The notes under the pieces are model-generated. The model was given only the letters and a program-made list of their open reading frames with translations, did no database searches and was not told the origin of the DNA. Of a DNA stretch of 64,000 nucleotides, positions 1 to 8,481 are shown piece by piece. A program made the translations under genes and the position numbers. This stretch comes from JBFWVR01 sp050246635 (GTDB lineage Bacteria; Acidobacteriota; Vicinamibacteria; Vicinamibacterales; UBA2999). The first letter of the stretch is position 1; every line of letters begins with the position of its first letter. The stretch is taken from contig JBFWVR010000002.1 in assembly GCA_050246635.1 (NCBI GenBank), forward strand, positions 62,001 through 126,000, in the 5' to 3' direction.

Positions 1-30
1 ACGGAGGTGCGGCACGAAGGTGCGGCATTG

Positions 31-339
31 TCACAGGCGGATGGCGTCCAGTGAGACGACCGGGTCGTCACCCATGACCGAGGCATTGTGGACGACGCCG
101 CGTGGGACCTCGATCCAGTCGCCGGGGCCGAGCACGGCGAGGTGGCCGCCGATCACCAGCCGGAAGCGGCCGCTGACGACGGCGTCGATCTTGTCGACGC
201 CGTGGGTGTGATCGGGAAACACCGTGCCGGGCTCGTAGGTGTAGCGCGCGACCTTGTACCCGCGCCCCTCCAGCTTGTGCCGCAGGGCGACCTCCGAGAA
301 GGGGCCGTCCACGGCGTCGTTCCAGTGGTGCACCGCCAT
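31..339 (-). CDS. Small cupin-domain protein
   Basis: A single-domain cupin of 102 residues, the usual length for a one-barrel member. Motif 1 carries His44 and His46 and motif 2 carries His84 (GDWIEVPRGVVH), so a metal site is likely. The acidic residue normally following the two histidines is replaced by a Lys/Asp stretch (DKID). The substrate cannot be told from sequence. The start ATG lies 6 nt behind a TATGAT box, so the mRNA may be leaderless. It is transcribed alone toward the left edge. Confidence 0.85.
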   Translation of the reverse strand: MAVHHWNDAVDGPFSEVALRHKLEGRGYKVARYTYEPGTVFPDHTHGVDKIDAVVSGRFRLVIGGHLAVLGPGDWIEVPRGVVHNASVMGDDPVVSLDAIRL

Positions 340-345
340 CCGGCG

Positions 346-351
346 ATCATA
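346..351 (-). promoter_or_regulatory. Candidate -10 box (TATGAT) abutting the cupin start
   Basis: On the minus strand TATGAT is separated from the ATG at 339 by only 6 nt, leaving no room for a Shine-Dalgarno site. This fits a TANNNT-type leaderless promoter; no clear -35 box is seen. Confidence 0.45.
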
Positions 352-379
352 CTCCCGCCGCCGGCCCGGTCGGACCGCG

Positions 380-1060
380 TCACCGGACCGCGCCGGGACC
401 GCGGGCCCGAAGGTCGCGTGTCCAGTCGAGCAGCCACGTCCCCAGCGCGGCGCCCGCAGCCGAGAACAGCACCATCGGCGCGACGTGCCACAGCAGCAGG
501 TGCAGCGGGCGGTCGTTCGGGCAGAGGATGTTGGTGCCCATCACCCCGACGGCGCTCGTGGCCAGGATCGCGAGCAGGCCCGCCCACGCGGCTCTGAGCG
601 GCGCGGCGCGGCCCACCATCCCGAACAACACGATGCCGGGCACGATACCGATGCTGGCCGTCTTCAACACGCAGGCCCACGCCGGCCCGAAGAAGCCGGT
701 GGGATGGCCCGAGGCCGCGGCCATGCCGAGTTCGCCAGCGATCCAGGCCACCAGGCCGGCGCCGGTCACGACCGGCAGCCAGCGCACGAGCGCCGAGCGC
801 TCCGCGCCCGGGATGCTGAGGACGAGCGCGCCGGCGGCCGCCGACAGCGCGGTGATGGCGAGCAGCAGCGTCTCGGTGGCGAAATGCCCCGTCCACGCCA
901 CGTCCGCGAGGTCCGCACGGGCGCCGACCATCTCGACGACGACGAGGGCGCACACGAGCGCGAGCCCGATCCAGCCGAGGACACGGATGCCGAGTGGCCG
1001 CAGGCGCGCCACCGGCTCCGCCTCCGCCGCGAGCTCCCGAATCAGGTCCTCAGTCCGCAC
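380..1060 (-). CDS. NrsF/DUF1109-type membrane anti-sigma factor
   Basis: 226 residues with a short charged cytoplasmic N-terminus (residues 1-25) followed by about six hydrophobic segments, the architecture of the NrsF (DUF1109) family that sequesters SigF-type ECF factors at the inner membrane. It carries a Cys-Pro pair in NILCPND, a conserved feature of this family thought to be involved in signal sensing. It starts with GTG at 1060 behind GAGGAG and overlaps the end of the ECF sigma gene by 11 bp, so the two are translationally coupled. The partner assignment is inferred from this pairing. Confidence 0.82.
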   Translation of the reverse strand: MRTEDLIRELAAEAEPVARLRPLGIRVLGWIGLALVCALVVVEMVGARADLADVAWTGHFATETLLLAITALSAAAGALVLSIPGAERSALVRWLPVVTGAGLVAWIAGELGMAAASGHPTGFFGPAWACVLKTASIGIVPGIVLFGMVGRAAPLRAAWAGLLAILATSAVGVMGTNILCPNDRPLHLLLWHVAPMVLFSAAGAALGTWLLDWTRDLRARGPGAVR

Positions 1061-1607
1061 GGCTCCACTCCTCGATGCGCCGCCTCAGCGCCCGGTAGCC
1101 CCGGTGCGCGGTCACCTTCACGTTCGACTCCGTCATGCCCAGGCGCGCGGCGACCTCCCGCACGCTCAGCTCCTCGAACTTGAGCAGCTCGATGACGCGC
1201 CTCTGGTTGTCGGGCAGGCCCGAGACCGCCTTTCGCAGGTCGGTGGCAAGCGCCTCGCGTTCCTGGGTGGCCCGGCGTCCGGGCTCGGGCCAGTGGCCGT
1301 CGGGCTGGACTTCACGCAGGAGTCGCCGGCGCTGGGCGCGCAGGCCGTCCACGAGCCGGTTCTGCGCGATGGCGTACATCCAGGGGGCGAACGGACGCGC
1401 CGGGTCGTAGGTGTGCCGCGCGCGGTGCAGGGCCACGAGGCACTCCTGCACGACATCGTCGCCCCAGGGCGCGTCGGCGACGCGGCGGCGCACGAATCCC
1501 CGCACGAGCAGGGACACGCGCGTCAGCAGGTCCTCGTACGCCTGCTGGTCGCCGTCCTGCGCCCGCTGCATCAGCCGGCCGAGTTCGCGCTCCTCGTCAG
1601 GGGTCAT
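1050..1607 (-). CDS. ECF RNA polymerase sigma factor
   Basis: 185 residues with sigma region 2 (residues about 12-85, including DDVVQECLVALHRARHTYDP and a WMYAIAQNRLVD core-binding helix) and region 4 (about 125-180, with VIELLKFEELSVREVAARLG as the helix-turn-helix). This is the usual ECF length. The downstream overlapping gene is an NrsF-type membrane protein, so this belongs with the SigF-like ECF group that answers oxidative or metal stress. Target promoters cannot be named from the window. No strong ribosome-binding site precedes the ATG. Confidence 0.9.
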   Translation of the reverse strand: MTPDEERELGRLMQRAQDGDQQAYEDLLTRVSLLVRGFVRRRVADAPWGDDVVQECLVALHRARHTYDPARPFAPWMYAIAQNRLVDGLRAQRRRLLREVQPDGHWPEPGRRATQEREALATDLRKAVSGLPDNQRRVIELLKFEELSVREVAARLGMTESNVKVTAHRGYRALRRRIEEWSRAD

Positions 1608-1758
1608 CCGGGCGTGGGCGGCCCCACGGTCTCCATTACGCGGATGGGCACCACGCGGTTACGGCGTGGGCCGGGGCTCGGGAATCCGCCCGTAAGCATA
1701 CCGAATCCGCTATGCTCGTGCCGCCCGCCCGGCCGCGCGGGCCACCCGAGGAGGCGCG

Positions 1759-2991
1759 TTGCCCGAGACCGTCATCGCCCTGGACATGATCCAGTCGCTC
1801 GCCCTCGCCGCCGCGCTGCTCTTCGCCGGGTACGGCGTGCGCCGCCGCGTGGCGGTCCTGGACCGCTACAACATCCCCGCGCCCGTGATTGGCGGCTTCC
1901 TCTTCGCCGCGCTGGCACTCGTCCTCCGGCTCGGGGGTCTCGCGCGGTTCACCTTCGACACGACGTTCCAGACCCCGCTGATGATCGCGTTCTTCACCAC
2001 GATCGGCCTCGGCGCGAGCCTCGCGCTGCTGCGGCGCGGCGGGCCGCAGGTGCTGATCTTCTGGGCGATGGCCTCGGTGCTGGCCGTGATCCAGAACGTC
2101 GTGGGCGTCGGCCTCGCCGAGGCGCTCGGCGTGCAGCCCCTGCTCGGGCTGATTGCGGGATCGATCACGATGACCGGCGGCCATGGCACAGGCGCCGCGT
2201 TCGGCAGGCTCATCGAGGACCAGCACCAGTTCCAGGGCGCCCTCGCCCTGGCGATGGGCGCGGCGACCTTCGGGCTCGTCTCCGGCGGGTTCATCGGGGG
2301 CCCGATTGCGACACGGCTGCTGCGGCGCCACCACCTGTCGTCCAGCGCCGTCCCGGACGAGACCGCCACGACCGAGGCCCGCGCCGCGGCGCTCGACGCC
2401 GAGATCGACACCGAGCCGGCCGGCGAGGCGCCGACCGCCTACGGCCTGCTCAAGACGTTGACCGTGATCCTCGTCGCCATGGCCCTCGGCGGCCTGCTGA
2501 GCCGCTGGCTCGGACAGTACATCACGCTGCCCGCCTACATCGGGGCGATGATCGTCGCGGCGGTCATCCGCAACCTGGCGCAGGCGACGGGCGGGCTCGC
2601 CATCGAGCAGCGGCTGGTGGACGACCTCGGCACGGTGGCGCTCTCGTTGTTCCTGGCGATGGCCCTGATGTCGCTGAACCTGGTCGAGCTGCTCGACCTC
2701 GCGGTGCCGATGCTCGTGATCCTCGCGTCCCAGGTCACCCTGGTGGCGCTCTTCGCCTACGTCGTCTGTTTCCGGGTGATGGGGCGGGACTACGACGCGG
2801 CGGTGATGGCGGGGGGGCTGTGCGGGTTCGCGCTCGGCGCCACGCCGAACGCCGTGGCGAACATGGAGTCCATCACGGAGAAGTTCGGCGCGGCTCCGCG
2901 CGCGTTCCTGGTGGTGCCGATGGTGGGCGCGTTCTTCATCGACTTCACGAACGCGCTCATCATCACCACGTTCATCGGGTGGGCGTCGTAG
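1759..2991 (+). CDS. gltS: Sodium/glutamate symporter GltS
   Basis: 410 residues, close to the roughly 400 residues of E. coli GltS. Two inverted membrane halves are visible, each with glycine-rich re-entrant segments: GSITMTGGHGTGAAFG near residue 135 and AGGLCGFALGATPNAVANM near residue 350. It takes up glutamate with Na+ across the inner membrane. The TTG start is chosen because GAGGAG lies about 5 nt upstream and the following residues begin the first helix. It is divergent from the sigma factor and convergent with ferritin, with one base between the stop codons. Confidence 0.93.
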   Translation: MPETVIALDMIQSLALAAALLFAGYGVRRRVAVLDRYNIPAPVIGGFLFAALALVLRLGGLARFTFDTTFQTPLMIAFFTTIGLGASLALLRRGGPQVLIFWAMASVLAVIQNVVGVGLAEALGVQPLLGLIAGSITMTGGHGTGAAFGRLIEDQHQFQGALALAMGAATFGLVSGGFIGGPIATRLLRRHHLSSSAVPDETATTEARAAALDAEIDTEPAGEAPTAYGLLKTLTVILVAMALGGLLSRWLGQYITLPAYIGAMIVAAVIRNLAQATGGLAIEQRLVDDLGTVALSLFLAMALMSLNLVELLDLAVPMLVILASQVTLVALFAYVVCFRVMGRDYDAAVMAGGLCGFALGATPNAVANMESITEKFGAAPRAFLVVPMVGAFFIDFTNALIITTFIGWAS

Positions 2992-2992
2992 G

Positions 2993-3517
2993 CTAGCCGG
3001 CGGTCGTGGTCGGGCCGACCGGCATGCCCGGCACCTTGCCGGACGCCAGTTCCTGGTCGATCATGAGCAGCCCGACGCCGGTGTTGCCCGCCAGGCGGAT
3101 GCGGCCGAGCACCGCGCGCGCCGCCGCCTCTTCCTCCATCTGCTCGTTCACGAACCACTGGAGCATCACCGCCGCCGGCCGGTCCTTCAGCTTCTCCGCG
3201 CGGGCACACAGCGCGTTGATGGAGGCGGTGACCTCCTGCTCGTTCTTGAGCACGTGGGCGCAGAGCGCCTCCGCGGTCTTCCACGTCGAGGGCGGCGCGG
3301 GCACGGCGGGCAGGACGGCCTGCTCGTCCCGCTCGACGATGTGGTCGATGATGCGCTGCGCATGCAGCAGCTCGTCGGCCGACTGCTTGCGCATCCAGGT
3401 GGCGAAGCCGGGCAGGTCGTGCGCGGCGAGCCAGACGGACATCGCGAGGTACTCGTGCGACGCCCGGAATTCGAGCTTGAGATGCTCGTTGAGGCCTTTG
3501 AGGAGCTCCGCGTTCAT
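2993..3517 (-). CDS. ftnA: Bacterial non-heme ferritin
   Basis: 174 residues forming a four-helix ferritin. Ferroxidase-centre residues are visible: Glu16 and Tyr23 in helix A, Glu49 and His52 (DELLHAQ) in helix B, then a Glu in KNEQE and the NEQMEEE stretch in helices C and D. It oxidises and stores iron in a 24-subunit cytoplasmic cage. The C-terminus is Gly/Pro/Thr-rich. A perfect TATAAT box sits 8 nt before the ATG, so transcription probably starts at or next to the start codon. Confidence 0.93.
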   Translation of the reverse strand: MNAELLKGLNEHLKLEFRASHEYLAMSVWLAAHDLPGFATWMRKQSADELLHAQRIIDHIVERDEQAVLPAVPAPPSTWKTAEALCAHVLKNEQEVTASINALCARAEKLKDRPAAVMLQWFVNEQMEEEAAARAVLGRIRLAGNTGVGLLMIDQELASGKVPGMPVGPTTTAG

Positions 3518-3525
3518 GGGCCCCG

Positions 3526-3531
3526 ATTATA
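3526..3531 (-). promoter_or_regulatory. TATAAT -10 box directly before ferritin
   Basis: Perfect TATAAT on the minus strand, 8 nt before the ferritin ATG at 3517. The box lies in the loop of an 8-bp palindrome (GGGCCCCG/CGGGGCCC). There is no room for a Shine-Dalgarno site, which suggests a leaderless message. Confidence 0.6.
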
Positions 3532-3543
3532 CCGGGGCCCGGG

Positions 3544-3756
3544 TCAGGCGAGACCGGCGTTCTTCCGCGACGCCCGATAGTAGGCCGTGTAGGCGGCGAT
3601 CAGGTGGAACGGCCAGCCGAAGAGGCCGGCGGTGCCGATCCAGAAACCGGGCGTGATGATCAGCCAGAACAGCCCGCGCAGGAAGTCGCCGTTGTAGATC
3701 TGCCCCACGCCGGGGACCACCAGGCTCAGGACGGCGGCAGTGCCGGGATTGCTCAC
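3544..3756 (-). CDS. TM2-like small membrane protein
   Basis: 70 residues with two membrane helices. The motif LSLVVPGVGQIYNGDFLRGLF followed by a second hydrophobic stretch and a short basic tail is typical of TM2-domain and DUF5683-like proteins, whose biochemical role is not established. GTG start with a GGAGG site upstream. It precedes ferritin on the same strand with a 26-bp gap, but ferritin has its own promoter there. Confidence 0.75.
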   Translation of the reverse strand: MSNPGTAAVLSLVVPGVGQIYNGDFLRGLFWLIITPGFWIGTAGLFGWPFHLIAAYTAYYRASRKNAGLA

Positions 3757-3816
3757 GGGCGGACCTCCTCCGGGGCCGGCCGGCGCGGCACGCGCCGATC
3801 GCCACCCCTCGAAGGT

Positions 3817-4002
3817 TTAGACGGAGCGGCGGCGCGCGAGTTCGAACCCGAGCCCGCCGAAGGTGACGAAGAGGATCGTCCCCGTCATCGCAATCGGCAG
3901 GTGGCCGGTGCCGCCGAAGTACACCGCCACCGCCATGGCCGTGCCCGCCAGCCCGAGGCAGCCCGCCACCATCCACTTCGCCGGCCGTGTGTCCTTTGCC
4001 AT
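3817..4002 (-). CDS. Small two-helix membrane protein, function unknown
   Basis: 61 residues: a short Lys/Arg N-terminus, two hydrophobic stretches (residues about 10-29 and 35-53) and a basic C-terminal tail, ELARRRSV. I recognise no family. The ATG at 4002 is preferred because GGAAGG lies 8 nt upstream; an ATG at 4008, overlapping the stop codon of the upstream transglycosylase, is too close to that site. Probably co-transcribed with the transglycosylase. Confidence 0.6.
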   Translation of the reverse strand: MAKDTRPAKWMVAGCLGLAGTAMAVAVYFGGTGHLPIAMTGTILFVTFGGLGFELARRRSV

Positions 4003-4007
4003 CTCCA

Positions 4008-5051
4008 TCACCTTCCGAGGCTGTCCGCCAGCAGCCCCACGCTGAGCGCGTAGGCATGCGCGCAGTTGTACTCGAGCAGCGCCTCGTAGTTCCCATAGAC
4101 GAGGAACGCCCGCGAGCCCGCCTGGACCAGCGAGGCCTCGATCTCCACGTCCGGCAGCGCGCGGCCGTTGGTCCGCCGCACGCCTAGCCGCTGCCACTCG
4201 GCCAGCGGCACGCGGCGGCTCATCTCCCGTTCGGCCCGGCAGCCGGCCTCGCGGAGGCCGATCGTCGCGAAGAGCCGGTCGGCACCGCCCGCCGGGAGCC
4301 GGACCTCACGGCCCCACGTCTCCTCGTCCGACCAGCCGTGGGCTTTCAGGTAGTTCGCCACCGACGCGAACACGTCGGCCTGCGACGTCCAGATGTCCCG
4401 CTCGCCGTCGCCGTCGAAGTCCTCCGCATACCGCAGGTAACTCGACGGCATGAACTGCGGCTGCCCCATGGCGCCGGCCCACGACCCCTTCAGCCGCGGC
4501 AGGTCGATGTACCCACGGTCCAGGATCTGCAGGGCCTGCAGCAGCTCGTCGCGGAAGAGGGCGCCGCGGCGCCCGTCCCAGGCAAGCGTCGCCAGCGCCT
4601 GGATCGTCGGGCGCACGCCGCTGAAGCGCCCGAAGTTCGACTCGAGACCCCAGATCGCCACCAGGAACCGCGCCTGCACCCCGTAGCGCGCGGCCACCCG
4701 GCCGAGCAGCGTCCGGTAGCGCCCCTGCTCACGCCGTGCGGTCCGCACGAGGCGTGTCGTCAGGCGGCGGTCGAGGTACTGCTCCACCGTCAGCACCGTC
4801 TCGGCCTGCGTGCGGTCGCGCTCCACGATGAGCTCGTGCGGCTCCAGGCCCTCGAGGGCCGCCTCCACGATCTCCGGGCGGATCCCCACCGCCAGCGCGT
4901 CGCTGCGGAAGGCCGCGAGCCACTCGTCGAACGGCGGGCGTTCGGCGGCGTCGGCCGACGGCGCGCCGGGGGCCTGGGCGCCGACGCGCGGGCCCACCAC
5001 CGCGAGCGCGGCGACGATGCAGAGGGCGAACAGGGACGGACGTGTGGTCAC
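4008..5051 (-). CDS. MltB-family lytic murein transglycosylase
   Basis: 347 residues from the GTG at 5051, which has a GAGG site 7 nt upstream; longer readings run into the neighbouring cupin gene. An N-terminal signal sequence (residues 1-25, no lipobox) is followed by an SLT_2 domain with the catalytic Glu137 in IWGLESNFG, plus GAMGQPQFMPSSY and YAEDFDGDGERDIW. It cleaves the MurNAc-GlcNAc bond in peptidoglycan to give 1,6-anhydro ends. The C-terminal part (YNCAHAYALSVGLLAD) matches the usual end of this family. No peptidoglycan-binding domain is present. Confidence 0.9.
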   Translation of the reverse strand: MTTRPSLFALCIVAALAVVGPRVGAQAPGAPSADAAERPPFDEWLAAFRSDALAVGIRPEIVEAALEGLEPHELIVERDRTQAETVLTVEQYLDRRLTTRLVRTARREQGRYRTLLGRVAARYGVQARFLVAIWGLESNFGRFSGVRPTIQALATLAWDGRRGALFRDELLQALQILDRGYIDLPRLKGSWAGAMGQPQFMPSSYLRYAEDFDGDGERDIWTSQADVFASVANYLKAHGWSDEETWGREVRLPAGGADRLFATIGLREAGCRAEREMSRRVPLAEWQRLGVRRTNGRALPDVEIEASLVQAGSRAFLVYGNYEALLEYNCAHAYALSVGLLADSLGR

Positions 5052-5115
5052 GCGGCAGCCTCGTTCCCATTCTGCACGGGACTGGCCACGGCGCCAACCA
5101 CGTGGCCGCGCCTCC

Positions 5116-5433
5116 TCACCGGTACTCGTCGCGCGCCGGGCTGAACACGTCGAGCACGCGGCACGCGGTGACGGCCCGCCCCGCATGCGGCACGTTGGAG
5201 GGAATGACGAAGACGGTGCCGGGCGTCAGCCGGTACGTCTCGTCGCCGACGACGAGTTCCAGCTCGCCCTCGAGCACGTTGACGAGCTGTTCGTGCGGGT
5301 GGGCGTGGGCCGGGAACGCCGCGCCGGCATCGGCCCGGACCCAGGACTCGGTCAGGCCGACGCCGTGCACGATGCGCGCGAAAAAGCCGGGCAGGATCTC
5401 CCGCTCGGTGGTCTCGTCGAGGCGTCGAATCAT
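5116..5433 (-). CDS. Cupin-domain protein
   Basis: 105 residues, a single cupin barrel. Motif 1 has His43, His45 and Glu48 (AHAHPHEQ) and motif 2 has His83 (PSNVPHAG), an intact metal-binding set. It lies 32 bp after the SDR gene on the same strand, so it is probably the last gene of a DapA-like/SDR/cupin operon. Substrate unknown; the company of a DapA-like aldolase and an SDR suggests small-molecule (sugar acid or keto acid) catabolism. Confidence 0.85.
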   Translation of the reverse strand: MIRRLDETTEREILPGFFARIVHGVGLTESWVRADAGAAFPAHAHPHEQLVNVLEGELELVVGDETYRLTPGTVFVIPSNVPHAGRAVTACRVLDVFSPARDEYR

Positions 5434-5465
5434 CTGCGGACTCCCGTCGAGGGGAGCCGGCGGCC

Positions 5466-6254
5466 TCAGAGGGTGGTGCCGGCGCCGCCGTCGACCATGA
5501 TGGCCTGGCCCGTGATGTAACCCGCGGCCTCCGACGCCAGGAAGACGACGAGGTTGGCGAGCTCCTCGGGCCGGCCGAGACGGCCAAGCGGAATCGACGC
5601 CACCGACGCCTGCTTCACGGCCTCGAGGGCCTGGCCGGTGCGCGACGCGTTCGCCTGGTCCAGTTCGTCGATGCGCTCGGTCTGGATGCGACCGGGCGCA
5701 ATCACGTTCACCAGTATGCCTTCCGGCGCGAGCTCACGCGACATGGTCTTGGCCAGCCCCCACACCCCCGCGCGAAACGCGTTCGAGAGGACGAGGTTGG
5801 GGATGGGCTGGCGGATCGACGAGGAGGCAATCGTGAGCACGCGGCCGTAGCCGGCCTTCTTCATCTCGGGTACCGCCGCCTTGACGAGGCGCGCGAAGCT
5901 CATGAGGTTCTGCTCGAAGGCCTGGTGCCACTGCTCCTCCGTCATCTGGAGGAACTGCCCGGCCGGCGGGCCGCCGGCGTTGTGCACCACGATCTCGAGG
6001 CCCCCCAGGGCGCCCACCGCCGTGCCGACGAGGCGGGAGGCCTCGCCGGGCTGGCTCACGTCGCTCTCGAGCGCGTGCACGGTCGCGCCGGTCTCGGCGC
6101 GGATCCGGGCGGCGGCCTCGTCGATGCGCGCCTGATCGCGGCTGCAGATCACGAGCTGGCAGCCCTCGCGCGCCAGTCCGAGCGCCGAGGCATAACCGAG
6201 GCCGCGGCTGGCGGCCATCACGAGCGCGCGTTTCCCCTTCAGTCCGTAGTTCAT
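5466..6254 (-). CDS. SDR-family oxidoreductase (FabG-like, divergent active site)
   Basis: 262 residues with a classical short-chain dehydrogenase fold: nucleotide loop ASRGLG near residue 15, NAGG near residue 92, and the C-terminal YITGQAIMVDGGAG. In the active-site helix the expected YxxxK reads as LSNAF, so the usual catalytic Tyr and Lys are missing. This pattern occurs in a side branch of FabG-like proteins, so oxidoreductase activity should not be assumed. Its start overlaps the stop of the DapA-like gene by 4 bp (ATGA). Confidence 0.85.
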   Translation of the reverse strand: MNYGLKGKRALVMAASRGLGYASALGLAREGCQLVICSRDQARIDEAAARIRAETGATVHALESDVSQPGEASRLVGTAVGALGGLEIVVHNAGGPPAGQFLQMTEEQWHQAFEQNLMSFARLVKAAVPEMKKAGYGRVLTIASSSIRQPIPNLVLSNAFRAGVWGLAKTMSRELAPEGILVNVIAPGRIQTERIDELDQANASRTGQALEAVKQASVASIPLGRLGRPEELANLVVFLASEAAGYITGQAIMVDGGAGTTL

Positions 6255-7144
6255 GCGAGTTCGAGCCTCCGGAGGATGTCGTCGAGATCGGCGAGCGTCT
6301 GGTCGTCCACGGCCGCGAACGGCGCGCGGGCCCGCGGCGACGCAATCGCGCCCCGCCGGTGGTAGATGTGCTTGCGGATCGTCAGGTTGATGCGCGGCTG
6401 GTTCTCGAACCGGATGAGCGGCAGCGCGCGGTAGAAGACCTCGGTCGCGCCGTCGATGTCGCCGCTGGTGTACCGGCGGTGGATGTCGACGAGGATCTCC
6501 GGGAACGCGAAGCCGGTCATCGTGCCGTCGGCGCCGTGGCGGAGCTCCTCGAGGAACATCATCCCGCCGAGCCCGCCGAAGATGACGATGTCGGGGCTGG
6601 CGGCGCGGACCTGGCCCACCTTCATCGGAGCCGGCTCGTCCTCGAGCTTCAGGTAGCGGGCCCGGGCGTGCTTCATCGCGATTGTCGCAATGAGCTCGAC
6701 CGACATCGTGATGCCGCCGACGGCGGGCGGGAAGTCCTGCACCACGACCGGGATGTCAATCGCGTCGGCGACCGCGAGATAGTGCCGCTCGAGCGCCTGG
6801 TCGTTCGCGCGCGCCAGCTTCGGCGGCGCCACCATGACGGCCGCCGCGCCGAGCGCCTGCGCCCGCCGCGAGAAGGCGATGCAGCCGTCGGTGCCGGCGT
6901 GGGTGGTGCCCACACAAATCGGAAAGGCCGACCCGGCCGCCTCGAGCGTCGTGGTGATCACGACGTCCCGCTCGCGTTCGGTGAGCTTGTCGGCCTCGCC
7001 GAGCACGCCGAGGATGGTCATGCCGTTCACGCCGGTGTCCCGGGTGAAGGCCGTGAGCCGCCGGAGGCTGGCTTCGTCGAGGCTGCTGTCGGGATGGAAC
7101 GGCGTCGGGGTGATGTTGAACACGCCGCGGAGGACGTCGGACAT
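6251..7144 (-). CDS. DapA/NAL-superfamily aldolase, non-canonical
   Basis: 297 residues forming a TIM barrel of the dihydrodipicolinate synthase/N-acetylneuraminate lyase superfamily. The Schiff-base lysine is present in ARYLKLEDEPAP near residue 166. The motif normally reading YNxP, which supplies the catalytic Tyr, reads QDFP here, so it is unlikely to be true DapA; a sugar-acid or keto-acid aldolase is more likely. The start at 7144 is where similarity begins; a longer frame runs upstream through repeat DNA and is rejected. First gene of an operon with an SDR and a cupin. Confidence 0.83.
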   Translation of the reverse strand: MSDVLRGVFNITPTPFHPDSSLDEASLRRLTAFTRDTGVNGMTILGVLGEADKLTERERDVVITTTLEAAGSAFPICVGTTHAGTDGCIAFSRRAQALGAAAVMVAPPKLARANDQALERHYLAVADAIDIPVVVQDFPPAVGGITMSVELIATIAMKHARARYLKLEDEPAPMKVGQVRAASPDIVIFGGLGGMMFLEELRHGADGTMTGFAFPEILVDIHRRYTSGDIDGATEVFYRALPLIRFENQPRINLTIRKHIYHRRGAIASPRARAPFAAVDDQTLADLDDILRRLELA

Positions 7145-7150
7145 GCGAAG

Positions 7151-7156
7151 AAGGTA
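7151..7156 (-). promoter_or_regulatory. Candidate leaderless -10 box (TACCTT)
   Basis: TACCTT on the minus strand, 6 nt before the ATG of the DapA-like gene. It matches the TANNNT pattern and spacing seen at several other starts here, and no Shine-Dalgarno site is present. Weak by itself. Confidence 0.3.
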
Positions 7157-7189
7157 GCACGGCGCGCGGCGGATGCCGCGTCGCCGTGC

Positions 7190-7475
7190 GGACGGCCTCG
7201 CCCGCTTCGCGGCTCGGTGGGACTCGCTTCGCTCGGTAGGACTCGCTTCGCTCGCTGGGACTCGAGCCCTGCGGGCTCTCGCTGGGAGGAAGCGGCAATT
7301 GACCTGATTACCTCTGTTCCTGGCGAGGCACCGAAGGTGCCGAGTCCCAGCGAGTCGCGAAGCGACGAGTCCTCGCGAGCCGCGCAGCGGCGAGTCCCAC
7401 CGAGCGCCGCGAAGCGGCACGAGGCCCAACGCCACGCGCAGCGTGGCGGCCCCCGCACGCCGCGCGGAGCGCGGC
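7190..7475. repeat. Cluster of short hairpin repeats with GNA triloops
   Basis: Gene-free DNA made of short palindromic units joined by GAGTCC/GAGGCC linkers. On the plus strand, units with different stems but always a G-N-A triloop lie at 7327-7341 (GAA), 7354-7366 (GAA), 7379-7391 (GCA), 7406-7418 (GAA), 7431-7447 (GCA) and 7459-7475 (GGA). Two GAGCGAAGCGAG units and a GCA-loop unit lie on the opposite strand at 7220-7290. Stem sequence changes while pairing is kept. No ORF here looks real. Confidence 0.7.
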
Positions 7476-7479
7476 GGCC

Positions 7480-8481
7480 TTACCGCGCCGCCACCTGCCC
7501 GGCCGCCGGCCACTTCTCCACCCGGTGGATCACCGGCGGCAGGCTGCGCAGGTAGGCATAGATGGCGCCCAGATCGTCGCGCGTCATGCCCGAGTAGGCC
7601 TTCCACGGCATGATCGTCTGCTCGTGGCGATCCGCGTCGGTCATGACACGGTCGGGCACGCCGTCCCACGCCTTGAACTTGTCGACGAACTGCGCCTCGG
7701 TCCACGTGCCGAGGCCGGTGTCCGCGTCGGGCGTCAGGTTTGCCGGGCGCACGGAGCCGCCCCACGGGAACCGGATCTCCATGCCCCCCGAGAAGGCCTG
7801 TCCCGGAACCGGCGCCCCCTGCGCGTCGCGCGGCGAATGGCAGTCCGCGCAGCCGGCCATGCGCACGAGGTACTCGCCGTAGGCCACGCGGTCCGACGCG
7901 TCGGGCCGGGTCACGAACGCCGCCGGCCGCGGAATCGTCCGCACGAGCAGCGGCATCGGGAAGTCCATGCGACGTTCGGGCACGTGGTTCGCGATTGGCG
8001 CGAGCGTGCGGACGTAGGCCACGATGGCCTCGACGTCATCGCGATCCAGCTGCGCGTAGTTCTGGTACGGCATGATCGGGAAGAGCGCCGTGCCGTCCTT
8101 CGACACGCCCGTCGTCACCGCCCGCAGGATCTCGCCGTCGCTCCACTCGCCGAGCGCGGCCGGCGTGATGTTCTTCGCGTAGAAGTCGCCGGGCACCGGC
8201 AGGAGGTCGTGGGTGAACCCGTCGCCGCCCCGCCCTTCGGTGCCGGGCGTCACGGGCCCTCCGAAACGCGACCAGTCACGCGTCGAGTGGCAGTCGACGC
8301 AGATCGCCACGTGCTCGAAGAGGTACTCGCCGCGCGCCAGTTGCGCCGGCGTCCCGGCCACGGTCAGCGGCTCGGCCGGCGGCACCGCCGGATAGGTCGT
8401 GAAGAACCAGGCAGTCCCACCCGCGACGACCAGCGCGACCAGGACCAGCAGCGACACCAACGCTTTCTTGAACAACGACAT
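7480..8481 (-). CDS. Membrane-anchored diheme cytochrome c
   Basis: 333 residues from the ATG at 8481 (GGAG upstream; a GTG 15 nt earlier is less likely). One N-terminal membrane anchor (residues 5-27) is followed by two cytochrome c domains with heme motifs CVDCH and CADCH and methionine-containing segments (IMPYQNY, IMPWKAY) that can give axial ligands. Such proteins carry electrons on the periplasmic face of the inner membrane. It is a paralogue of the gene at 8811-9782, with the same domain order and length, so the pair looks like a tandem duplication. Redox partner unknown. Confidence 0.88.
   Translation of the reverse strand: MSLFKKALVSLLVLVALVVAGGTAWFFTTYPAVPPAEPLTVAGTPAQLARGEYLFEHVAICVDCHSTRDWSRFGGPVTPGTEGRGGDGFTHDLLPVPGDFYAKNITPAALGEWSDGEILRAVTTGVSKDGTALFPIMPYQNYAQLDRDDVEAIVAYVRTLAPIANHVPERRMDFPMPLLVRTIPRPAAFVTRPDASDRVAYGEYLVRMAGCADCHSPRDAQGAPVPGQAFSGGMEIRFPWGGSVRPANLTPDADTGLGTWTEAQFVDKFKAWDGVPDRVMTDADRHEQTIMPWKAYSGMTRDDLGAIYAYLRSLPPVIHRVEKWPAAGQVAAR

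Noticed and set aside
7145..7765. Extension of the DapA-like protein by 207 residues upstream
   Set aside because: The extra part is translated hairpin-repeat DNA and part of the antisense of the cytochrome gene; family similarity begins at 7144.
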